Source: JBGTKH01 sp041744735
Lineage (GTDB): Bacteria > Planctomycetota > Planctomycetia > Pirellulales > Pirellulaceae
DNA length: 10,987 bases
NCBI GenBank assembly: GCA_041744735.1
Contig: JBGTKH010000048.1
Location: forward strand, 1-10,987
Direction of reading: 5' to 3'
Positions 1 to 6,421 of this stretch are shown here, in pieces (position 1 is the stretch's first letter; every line of letters starts with the position of its first letter). Below the pieces are notes generated by a model that had not been told where the DNA came from, made no database searches, and worked only from the letters and a program-made list of their open reading frames with translations. Position numbers and translations under genes: made by a program.

Positions 1-17
1 CCCCCCCCCCCCCCCCC
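1..17. repeat. Poly-C homopolymer run at the window edge
   Basis: The window opens with 17 consecutive C, one A, then four more C. Nothing is visible upstream. The run may be a genuine homopolymer, but a run at the very start of a sequence is also a common contig-end artefact. The reading frame of the first gene stays open through the run (CCC codons then CGC, TGC, CAG) without a stop, so the run does not mark the gene boundary. Confidence 0.6.
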
Positions 18-57
18 ACCCCGCTGCCAGCGTGCCCAAATACAATCGTCAACAAAC

Positions 58-2016
58 ATGGCCCGACGACTTCACCAAACGCTGGCCGATTACGTGGTGG
101 TGGCGATCAGCCCCGCGCTGATCATGGTGCTGGTCGGCAGCCTCGTGTTCTTTCTGTTGGAGGTGTTCTATCAGGGCGAGTATCAAGCGCGGCTGCAATT
201 CATCTTCGCGTTGTTCGTGATGGCCGCCGTGCTGATCGGCCGCATTTCGATGGAGGAAGGCACCGGCTACGCCGCGATGTTCGCCGTGCCGCTGGCCATC
301 GTCACCGGTTTGGCCATCATGCGATTCGTGGAAATCCAGGGGGCGATGGCGGCCTTTAGCTTGCTGATCAACTGGGGGCTGCTGGCGCTCGTCTGGTGGT
401 GCACTCATCAGTTGACGTGGGACTGTACGCTGATCGATGAATCGCAGGATGCGTCCGGGCAGGGATTGTTGCAGACGGTGGGATTGGAGCGGGGGGCGGA
501 GCGAGATGTGCAAAAGGAAGCGGAACGGGATGAGAACATTGCAGGGACGACGTCGCGAGTCGACATTGCCCTTTCATGGTGGCAGTGGTTTTTAGAACGT
601 CAGCGGCGTCCGCATGCGCCGGGTGTATGGGTGGTGTATTTTTCCTTGGCCGCGCTGCCACTGTTCGGCATCGGCCAGTGGTTCATTCCCGCCGATGATT
701 TGGAAAGCCGGCGGTATGTGTTTTGGCTGCTGTTTCTGTACGTGGCTAGCGGGTTGGGCCTGTTGGTTACGACCAGCTTTCTGGGCCTGCGGCGTTATCT
801 TCGGCAGCGTCAATTGCAAATGCCCGCTGAGATGGCCGGCGCGTGGTTGGGCGTCGGGGCCGTATTGATCGTCGCATTGTTGGCTGCTGCGTGGCTGCTG
901 CCGCGTCCCGGCGCCGAGTACTCGATCACGCAGATTCCCATCACCTTCGGCTCGCCTGATCTCGATCCATCGCCGTACGGCGTCGGCAACGACGGCCCGC
1001 AAGCCGACGACGCATCGGCAACAACTTCCAGCGAAGACAGCCAAGACGCAGCGCCGTCGCAAGAACAAGGAGCAGGCGATTCGGGTTCGGAAGGCGGCGA
1101 GCAAAGTCAGTCCAGCGATGGTTCGCAGGCCGCCGAAGGATCGCAAAGCGACGATCAATCGGGTTCGTCCGGTTCCGACCAAGGCGGCCAAAACAGCGAT
1201 GGCTCACAGGGAGAATCTACGAAGAAAGACGACGACGGCAAGCAGCAGCAGGCCGAGAACTCTAGCAGCGGCCCTCAACCGCAAACACAGAAAAGTGGCA
1301 GTGGACGAAACGACAACTCGGCGCCGCGCGAAAGCCAGCCAGCATCCGCTGAAAAATCGGCTGACGAATCATCGCGCGAGGCCGGTCAAGGCAGTACGGG
1401 AAAAACTTCGTCGTCATTCCAGCCGCAGCAGGTTCTACAGCAGGCCGCCTCGTGGCTGCCGATGTTGCTGAAGTGGCTGTTCTATCTCATCCTGTTCTGT
1501 GTTGCGGCCTATTTCATTTGGCGTTACTGGGAGACGGTTCGCACATTTCTGTCGCAGTTCTTGAACGAGATGCGCGAGCTGTGGGACAAGTTGTTCGGCC
1601 GCAAATCACGATCCGTCGAAGAGGCCGCGGCCGCCGCGGAAGGCCCTACGGTTCGTCCGCCGCGTCCGTTCTCGGATTTCGCCGATCCGTTCGCCGCGGG
1701 ACTGGCCGCGCGCTGGTCGGCCGGCGAGTTGGTCAAGTACAGCTTCGAGGCCTTTGAAGCCTGGGCTCGCGAACACGATTGCCCGCGTCAGCCCGACCAA
1801 ACGCCGCACGAGTTCGCGGCGCTCGTGGGCGCGCGACAAGCGACGTTGGCACGCGACTCTCGCAATCTGGCCGATCTCTACTGCCAAGCCGCGTACGCCA
1901 AAGAGGCACTGTCGGATTCCAGCGCGGCTCACATGAAAAAACTGTGGCAGCATTTACGCGCCGGCGAACGTCAGACGGGCCGGAACGCCCCGCCTACGGA
2001 AAGCGCACGCGGATAA
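58..2016 (+). CDS. Multi-pass membrane protein with C-terminal DUF4129 domain
   Basis: This 652-residue protein sits in the cytoplasmic membrane. I see seven hydrophobic segments in the first part, at about residues 12-36, 46-62, 72-90, 96-114, 189-210, 220-245 and 260-282. A long low-complexity stretch rich in Ser, Gln, Gly, Asp and Glu follows (about 305-455), then one more membrane segment (466-490). A soluble C-terminal domain (about 555-640, with RWSAGELVKYSFEAFEAWA and a PHEFA motif) resembles DUF4129. DUF4129 proteins are commonly encoded beside MoxR ATPase, DUF58 and transglutaminase genes; any such partners would lie left of this window. The biochemical role is unknown. The start at 58 has no Shine-Dalgarno, and the frame is open to the window edge, so an earlier start is possible. 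The gene converges on the ligase gene with only 34 bp between them and no clear terminator. Confidence 0.8.
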   Translation: MARRLHQTLADYVVVAISPALIMVLVGSLVFFLLEVFYQGEYQARLQFIFALFVMAAVLIGRISMEEGTGYAAMFAVPLAIVTGLAIMRFVEIQGAMAAFSLLINWGLLALVWWCTHQLTWDCTLIDESQDASGQGLLQTVGLERGAERDVQKEAERDENIAGTTSRVDIALSWWQWFLERQRRPHAPGVWVVYFSLAALPLFGIGQWFIPADDLESRRYVFWLLFLYVASGLGLLVTTSFLGLRRYLRQRQLQMPAEMAGAWLGVGAVLIVALLAAAWLLPRPGAEYSITQIPITFGSPDLDPSPYGVGNDGPQADDASATTSSEDSQDAAPSQEQGAGDSGSEGGEQSQSSDGSQAAEGSQSDDQSGSSGSDQGGQNSDGSQGESTKKDDDGKQQQAENSSSGPQPQTQKSGSGRNDNSAPRESQPASAEKSADESSREAGQGSTGKTSSSFQPQQVLQQAASWLPMLLKWLFYLILFCVAAYFIWRYWETVRTFLSQFLNEMRELWDKLFGRKSRSVEEAAAAAEGPTVRPPRPFSDFADPFAAGLAARWSAGELVKYSFEAFEAWAREHDCPRQPDQTPHEFAALVGARQATLARDSRNLADLYCQAAYAKEALSDSSAAHMKKLWQHLRAGERQTGRNAPPTESARG

Positions 2017-2050
2017 CCTTGTTGCCGGCCGCGAATCCAGCGCCACTTGT

Positions 2051-2770
2051 CTACCGGCGGAAGTTCCAGTCGTCTTGCGAGTATCGCTCTGCAACGAACT
2101 GTTGGACCAGTGCGGTGGGCCAGTCGGTGGTTTCGCTGGCGGCGTTCCATATCTCTTTAAGTCGCGCGCGTAGGGCTTGCACGTCGGCGGGCAGATTCAT
2201 GATAAAACTGGCATGGTCGCGCCCGGCGCGGTAGTCGGGTTGACGCGGCGGGTTGCCAAGGCAATTCGCGATCAGTTCGAGCGGGAAGCCGTACAACAGC
2301 GTGCCGTGATAGAGCAGGTGGTCGCGTTTGCAGCGCAGACTGTTGCCGGAGAATTTTCGGCCGCCGAGCGTCAGGTCACTCGAACCAAGATGCTCGACGC
2401 CAGGCACGATGTGACTAACCGCCTCGGCCACCACGCCCAGCACGAAGCGATGTGCCTGCTCGATCATTCGCAGGGCAGGCCGCAATTCGATGCTAAGCAC
2501 CACGCTGTACATCAAGCAGCCCGGCCCCGCGACGATCGCCGCGCCGCCGCTGCAACGGCGTAGAATGGGAATCTGCCGGCGCTGGCATTCAGCCCGGTTC
2601 ACCTCGACGTCGACATGCGACGCGCGGCCGATCACGACCATTGTCTGACGCGGTTCCCACAGGCGCAGCAGTTCCGTCGGCTGCCCGCCAGCTTCGGCTG
2701 CTTCTAGTAAAGCCTCGTCAAGTGCCAAGTTTTCGGCGGGTGTGTCGAGAGTTAGGTCCAACAGTTTCAT
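2051..2770 (-). CDS. Lipoate-protein ligase A-like (biotin/lipoate A/B ligase family)
   Basis: This 239-residue protein resembles the LplA/LipM family, which transfers lipoyl or octanoyl groups onto lysines of 2-oxoacid dehydrogenase E2 subunits or the glycine cleavage H protein. Visible family marks are RRCSGGAAIV (71-80), matching the RRxSGGGxV loop of lipoate ligases but with Ala where Gly is usual. GRKFSGN follows at 137-143, with K139 aligning to the catalytic lysine, then HGTLLY (155-160) and a PDYRAGRDHASFI segment (178-190) that fits the substrate-closing region. The protein lacks the separate C-terminal accessory domain of E. coli LplA, so ligase, octanoyltransferase and amidotransferase are all possible. 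No Shine-Dalgarno precedes the ATG. The gene is transcribed away from the HEAT-repeat gene across a repeat-filled gap. Confidence 0.85.
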   Translation of the reverse strand: MKLLDLTLDTPAENLALDEALLEAAEAGGQPTELLRLWEPRQTMVVIGRASHVDVEVNRAECQRRQIPILRRCSGGAAIVAGPGCLMYSVVLSIELRPALRMIEQAHRFVLGVVAEAVSHIVPGVEHLGSSDLTLGGRKFSGNSLRCKRDHLLYHGTLLYGFPLELIANCLGNPPRQPDYRAGRDHASFIMNLPADVQALRARLKEIWNAASETTDWPTALVQQFVAERYSQDDWNFRR

Positions 2771-2807
2771 GTGCGTCTTTGTAGCAATCCTTGCACGATC
2801 CTAAAGG

Positions 2808-2891
2808 GGTCGGGAGTCTTTTTCATGTCGGCGGTTGGGCGGTTGGGCGGCTGGCAAACTGTTGCCGCCGACATGCAAGAGACTCCCGACC
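2808..2891. repeat. Long foldback (27-bp arms) in the divergent intergenic region
   Basis: The arm at 2808-2834 (GGTCGGGAGTCT, then TTTTTCATGTCGGCGG with one T shared) is matched by the inverted arm at 2865-2891, with about 25 of 27 positions complementary. The 30-bp loop carries a short direct repeat (TTGGGCGG twice). There is no T-run suitable for an intrinsic terminator, and the flanking genes diverge, so termination of either gene is unlikely. The GGTCGGGAGTCTTTTTC arm looks like a dispersed planctomycete repeat (from memory). Confidence 0.8.
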
Positions 2892-2919
2892 TCGTCACGG
2901 CCGAAGATCCAAAAGTCCA

Positions 2920-2950
2920 AAAGCGGTGACGAGTCGCCGCACTCCAAAGG
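2920..2950 (+). repeat. 31-bp dispersed repeat, copy 1
   Basis: This 31-base segment starts AAAGCGGTGACGAGTCGCC and ends ACTCCAAAGG. It recurs without a mismatch, in inverted orientation, at 10858-10888. Its core is an imperfect palindrome (GCGGTGAC-GA-GTCGCCGC) that could form a hairpin with one G-U pair in RNA. It lies 29 bp after the foldback and just upstream of the putative promoter of the HEAT-repeat gene. Confidence 0.85.
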
Positions 2951-2961
2951 ATAGCGTCGCC

Positions 2962-2989
2962 TTGACGCTGCTGGTTGGGCCTCTAAACT
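2962..2989 (+). promoter_or_regulatory. Putative sigma70-like promoter for the HEAT-repeat gene
   Basis: A TTGACG box at 2962-2967 and a TAAACT box at 2984-2989 are separated by 16 bp, about 33 bp before the ATG. The -35 is close to consensus; the -10 matches four of six positions. This is pattern matching only, and planctomycete promoters are poorly defined. Confidence 0.3.
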
Positions 2990-3022
2990 TGACGGTTCCA
3001 GTGCCCGCCAGGAGTTGATTGC

Positions 3023-4132
3023 ATGTCTTCGCCCGCCGATGCCAGAGAAAAACAGCCCGGCGCCCCTGCCAAAAAAGATCTCCCAAGCGAGATGTTGCCG
3101 CCGGTGGCGCCGCCCAGCGCGGGGTTTATTCTGCAACTGTTCCTGATCCCCATGTTGATCGTGATGATCATCGTGTTGGTCTGGCTCACGTTCAGTTGGT
3201 TGGCGCACATGGGCAGCGACCCGAAGGATTTGGTCAAAGGTCTGAAGAAGGGGAACGACAAAAGTTGGCAGGACGCGGGGACGCTGGGCGATCTGCTTCG
3301 CAACCCGCAGATGGAGCATCTGAAATACGACCGCGAGTTGGCCAACGAATTGGCCACCGAGTTAGAATCTCAGATTAAGCTCGGCCGCACCGATCCGAAC
3401 AGCATCAAGCTGCGGATGTTTATCTGCCGAGCGCTCGGCGAATTTCGTGTGCCTGACGGATTGCCGGCATTGATCACCGCCGCGACCACCGAACGCGACG
3501 CCGCGAAAATCGAACCTGCGATCAGCGAAGACAAACGCACGCTAACGGAGATCGATGTGCGTCGCGCGGCATTGGAGGCGATCGCGCTGCTGGCGAAGAA
3601 CGTCGAAGGGGATAGTTTTCAGAATGACAGGGCGCTGCTGGACGTGCTAAAAAAGGCATCGACCGAGCGCGGCGATCCTCAGAAGGACGAACGGCTGCGC
3701 GCAGAGTTGCGTTCGACCGCCGCCTTCGCGCTGGGCGTAATCGGCGGCAACGACGCGCTCGATCAGCTCGAACGAATCCTGGATGATGCCTATCCCAACG
3801 CGCGCTACAACGCGGCGACAGGTCTGGCGCGGCACGGCGACTTGCGAGCCAAGACCGTGCTGCTCGGCGAGATGCTCGATCCCACGAATCCGTACGTGGT
3901 CGAAGGCGAGCAGCACGAATCGGAGAAGCAATACAAACGCACGCTGGTGCTAATGAACGGCATTCGAGCGACGCAGTCTCTCGCGGAACAGAACTCCGCG
4001 GACGACATGCGCGACTTGCAAAAGCGACTCGAGGAACTCGCCAGTTCAGACGTCCCGCGCAGCGTGCGGCTCGAAGCACAAGAGGTGCTGCAAGTCATTA
4101 CACAGCGAACGTTATCGTCATCTCCGCGCTGA
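3023..4132 (+). CDS. Membrane-anchored HEAT-repeat protein
   Basis: This 369-residue protein has a Pro/Lys-rich N-terminal tail (1-33), a single strongly hydrophobic segment (about 35-60, FILQLFLIPMLIVMIIVLVW) and a long helical region. That region contains repeated HEAT-like helices: LRMFICRALGEFRVPDGLPALITAA, VRRAALEAIALLAKN, ELRSTAAFALGVIGGNDALDQLERIL and ARYNAATGLARHGDLRAKTVLLGEML. Such alpha solenoids usually act as protein-binding scaffolds; no enzymatic motif is visible. AGGAG at 3010-3014 lies 8 bp before the ATG and supports this start. No gene partner is evident: the upstream neighbour is divergent and the next gene is more than 500 bp away. I cannot assign a specific role. Confidence 0.8.
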   Translation: MSSPADAREKQPGAPAKKDLPSEMLPPVAPPSAGFILQLFLIPMLIVMIIVLVWLTFSWLAHMGSDPKDLVKGLKKGNDKSWQDAGTLGDLLRNPQMEHLKYDRELANELATELESQIKLGRTDPNSIKLRMFICRALGEFRVPDGLPALITAATTERDAAKIEPAISEDKRTLTEIDVRRAALEAIALLAKNVEGDSFQNDRALLDVLKKASTERGDPQKDERLRAELRSTAAFALGVIGGNDALDQLERILDDAYPNARYNAATGLARHGDLRAKTVLLGEMLDPTNPYVVEGEQHESEKQYKRTLVLMNGIRATQSLAEQNSADDMRDLQKRLEELASSDVPRSVRLEAQEVLQVITQRTLSSSPR

Positions 4133-4150
4133 ACTGCATCATTCTGCCAG

Positions 4151-4263
4151 CTAGTGCTTTGTCAAAGCTTAGTTTTAGGGTTGGCCAACTTCGTGGCGTA
4201 AGCTTCCAGCTTGCGTTTCTGGGATAAAATCGGATTGGCAAGCAGGATGCTTACCCCACTTTT
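4151..4263 (+). repeat. 131-bp foldback element, copy 1 (right end lost or diverged)
   Basis: The stretch begins CTAGTGCTTTGTCAAAG, 18 bp after the HEAT gene stop. From 4177 to 4263 it matches 7663-7749 at 86 of 87 positions. It keeps the inner inverted pair GTAAGCTTCCAGCTTGC and GCAAGCAGGATGCTTAC. The right outer arm seen in copy 2 is absent; the sequence instead runs into CCGCTAG at 4264-4270, so this copy appears truncated or rearranged at its right end. It carries no coding capacity and is MITE- or REP-like in style. Confidence 0.85.
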
Positions 4264-4270
4264 CCGCTAG

Positions 4271-4654
4271 CGAAGAATGATTTCACTGCGCTGCAGTCAT
4301 GCAAAAAGTCCGGTTATAACGATTGGGCAAAGTTGATTTGTAATCGTTGCCACAGCGACGACTTGCGATGGAAGGCCGTTTTTACGTGTCGGCCGAGGGC
4401 TGCAAGAACTTCAAATAATTTTCTAAGCCGCAAGCTCTTGGCGCAGTTGCCTTTGTCGTTTACAAGTCAAGTAGAGGTGAAAAAATCCGTTTGCGAAGTC
4501 GACAAAATTTCGGCAAACTCATGAATAGGGAAGGCGCGCCATGCGGTGCGCGATCCACAGGCACATCGACAATTCGTGTCGCCGGTTAGGGACAAGGCCG
4601 GCAGGTTCCCGTTGGGACGCTTGAATTCAATCTACTGACAAGGTGAGAACAGCT
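4271..4654. other. Gene-free stretch upstream of the secreted repeat protein
   Basis: About 380 bp with no convincing gene. It is visibly more AT-rich than the flanking coding DNA over 4290-4520. A 63-codon open frame with a TTG start (4333-4524) lacks a ribosome binding site and recognisable family features. A TATAAC hexamer at 4315-4320 has no good -35 partner. The stretch presumably holds the promoter and a long 5' untranslated leader of the next gene, but I cannot place either. Confidence 0.5.
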
Positions 4655-6178
4655 ATGAAGGTTGCATTGCGTGTTTGTGTCGCGTTGCTGTTGGGCGCGG
4701 CCGCCGCGTGTCCCGTGCGAGCCGGCGATGGTTGCCAACAGGCTTATCGGATTGTTACGCAAACGGTGTACGAGCAACAGCCCGTGACCACGTACCGTCT
4801 GGAGTACGAAACGGTGCTCGAAGAGCGGCAAGTCACCACGCAGCGGCCGGTGTGGGAAACGGAAATGCGCGAGCGCCGTTACACGGTGGCCAAGCCCGTG
4901 GTCGAGACCAGCGAGCGCGTCGAGCACTACACGGTGATGCGCCCCGTGTGGGAAACGCAGTATCAGGATCGCAGCTACGACCGCGTGCGATATGTGACGG
5001 AGACGGAGACGCGCGAAGAGCGTTACGTTGTCTCGCGGCCCGTGTGGGAGACGCAGACGCGCGAACAGCAAACGGTCGTTCGCCGCCCGGTCACCGAAAC
5101 GGTCGTGCAAGATCAGAGCTACACGACCTACGAGCCAGTCACTACGTGCAGCACGCAGATTGTTGACCAAGGCGGCTACGTGAATCAACTGTACTATCAG
5201 CCCGGCGTGGTGCGAAACCAATTGCGATGGGTCGGGCCGGCCACGTACGTTGACCCGGCCACCGGCGCGTTGGTCTATCAACGCCGCGGGTTCCATTGGG
5301 TGCCCGCGCAATCGCCCGGCACTTACGCCGTGCAGCAGCAGTACATGCCCAATCCCGTGGCCGTGCAAGTGCCGCAGACAACCTATGTGGCTCGCGTCGT
5401 GAATCAGCAAGTGCCGGTGCAAGTCACGCGCTATGTCGACGAAGTGGTCACTCAGCAAGTACCGGTGCAAGTCTGCCGCGTCGAACAATCGGAGGAAGTG
5501 CGGCAAGTGCCCGTCACTGTGCAACGCCCTGTTACTGAGCGCGTCGAGGTAAAGATGCCGGTGCAGGTCTGCCGCTGGGAACAGCAAGAACTGGTCCGCA
5601 AGATTCCGGTGACCACGCAGAGGATCGAGTATGAGGAGCGAGTCGAACCCGTGCAGGTGCAGGTGCAAAAGATGGTCACCGAAACCAAAACGGTACAGGT
5701 GCCTCACTCGGTTGCGAAGTGGACACCGTACACCGCCACGCGGCTCGTCCCGCGAACGGTCGTGATGCGAGTGCCGGTGGGAACGTATTATTATGCACCG
5801 CCGACGACTACTTATTACTCAGCGCCGACGACTACGTATTATTACCCCGCCGCGCCGGCACCAACTGCAACGACGACAAGTAAAGAGCAAACGACGACTG
5901 AAGCGCAGAAGCCCGCAGCGAAGAAAGAAGCCGCGCCGAAGACGGAAACAAACGGAGCCGCCGTGCCTCCCGCTTTGCCGAAGAAAGAGCCGGCGACCAA
6001 CGGCGCCCCGTCAACCGCTGGGGATGCAACGAATGGCGACCCCAAGGACACTGATCCGACCGGCCAGCCGCAACTCGACCCCACAGATCCGGCCTTGAAT
6101 CCGGCCAACGGAACCAACGGCGCGGCGCCGGCAAATGGAACCAACGGCGCGGCACCGGCAAACGGAAATTCGGCCTGA
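4655..6178 (+). CDS. Secreted YTV/RPVWET repeat protein, probable planctomycete envelope protein
   Basis: This 507-residue protein starts with a signal peptide (1-23, cleavage likely after VRA). Residues 30-160 hold degenerate repeats of about 16 residues of the form xYTVxRPVWETxxRE (RPVWET at 64-69, 96-101 and 128-133). A non-repetitive middle (160-232, with GFHWVPAQSPG) follows. Residues 235-372 contain a second beta-rich repeat class around QVPVQV, VPVQVCR and MPVQVCRWEQ. A Tyr/Thr segment (376-410) and an Ala/Pro/Thr/Asn/Lys low-complexity tail follow. YTV-type proteins are described as abundant in the planctomycete cell wall, so a structural surface role is likely but inferred. AAGGTG at 4640-4645 lies 9 bp before ATG 4655, favouring it over the in-frame GTG at 4643. 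An intrinsic terminator follows, so the gene is probably monocistronic. Confidence 0.8.
   Translation: MKVALRVCVALLLGAAAACPVRAGDGCQQAYRIVTQTVYEQQPVTTYRLEYETVLEERQVTTQRPVWETEMRERRYTVAKPVVETSERVEHYTVMRPVWETQYQDRSYDRVRYVTETETREERYVVSRPVWETQTREQQTVVRRPVTETVVQDQSYTTYEPVTTCSTQIVDQGGYVNQLYYQPGVVRNQLRWVGPATYVDPATGALVYQRRGFHWVPAQSPGTYAVQQQYMPNPVAVQVPQTTYVARVVNQQVPVQVTRYVDEVVTQQVPVQVCRVEQSEEVRQVPVTVQRPVTERVEVKMPVQVCRWEQQELVRKIPVTTQRIEYEERVEPVQVQVQKMVTETKTVQVPHSVAKWTPYTATRLVPRTVVMRVPVGTYYYAPPTTTYYSAPTTTYYYPAAPAPTATTTSKEQTTTEAQKPAAKKEAAPKTETNGAAVPPALPKKEPATNGAPSTAGDATNGDPKDTDPTGQPQLDPTDPALNPANGTNGAAPANGTNGAAPANGNSA
6107..6166 (+). repeat. 27-bp tandem repeat coding for NGTNGAAPA
   Basis: Two near-identical 27-bp units (6107-6133 and 6134-6160) and the start of a third encode NGTNGAAPA twice, then NGNSA, at the C-terminus of the secreted repeat protein. 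The units differ at only two positions. The period is a multiple of three, so copy-number change would keep the frame. Confidence 0.85.
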
Positions 6179-6205
6179 GCGCCAGCGAACGCATTGAAGG
6201 CATAC

Positions 6206-6247
6206 AACGGAGTGCGCGTCGTGATGACCCGCGCTCCGTTTCTTTTT
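6206..6247 (+). terminator. Intrinsic terminator after the secreted repeat protein
   Basis: The stem AACGGAGTGCG (6206-6216) pairs with CGCGCTCCGTT (6230-6240), with one G-U pair and a 13-base loop. The stem runs directly into TTTCTTTTT. It begins 27 bp after the stop codon at 6178. Confidence 0.8.
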
Positions 6248-6296
6248 GCGACGGCTCGTCGTGTAATCGCAGGTGAGTTGCATGATTGACATGCGA

Positions 6297-6314
6297 AGTC
6301 TCGTTCGCGAGACT
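6297..6314. promoter_or_regulatory. Small perfect hairpin with TTCG loop
   Basis: AGTCTCG-TTCG-CGAGACT forms a perfect 7-bp stem closed by a TTCG tetraloop, about 107 bp before the BRCT-MerR start. If transcribed it would be very stable. No T-run follows it. Its function is unknown. Confidence 0.4.
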
Positions 6315-6346
6315 GTTCAATGGTTTTTGCGGTCGGTATTCCGTTC

Positions 6347-6389
6347 GTACTCAGTACTCAGTACGTACTTGGTACTTTCTGCTTGGTAC
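6347..6389. repeat. GTAC tract with 7-bp spacing upstream of the BRCT-MerR gene
   Basis: Six GTAC tetramers occur within 43 bp, at 6347, 6354, 6361, 6365, 6372 and 6386. The spacings are mostly 7 or 14 bp. The centre is a 10-bp perfect palindrome AGTACGTACT (6360-6369). The tract ends 32 bp before the preferred ATG and could be an operator, or simply a local repeat. Confidence 0.5.
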
Positions 6390-6421
6390 CCGACGACCGT
6401 CCTAAACGTCACGAACTCACA

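Noticed and set aside
592..1191. 199-codon minus-strand open frame
   Set aside because: Antisense to the DUF4129 protein; composition follows from the high GC.
2795..2960. CRISPR-like array in the repeat-rich gap
   Set aside because: The repeats are different from one another and inverted, with no regular spacing and no cas genes nearby.
2801..3357. Minus-strand frames of 124-172 codons across the divergent gap and the HEAT gene start
   Set aside because: They read through repeats and are antisense to the HEAT gene; no supporting features.
4333..4524. 63-codon plus-strand frame with a CNRC motif near its start
   Set aside because: TTG start, no ribosome site, only one Cys pair near the start and no conserved continuation; not supported as a gene.
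4586..5707. 373-codon open frame on the minus strand opposite the secreted repeat protein
   Set aside because: Its His/Leu/Arg-rich repeats are the antisense reading of the repeat array; no ribosome site and no family resemblance.
6320..6421. Upstream extension of the BRCT-MerR-TPR gene to an ATG at 6320
   Set aside because: The extra 34 residues are read from the GTAC tract and resemble no domain; the BRCT begins right after the ATG at 6422.
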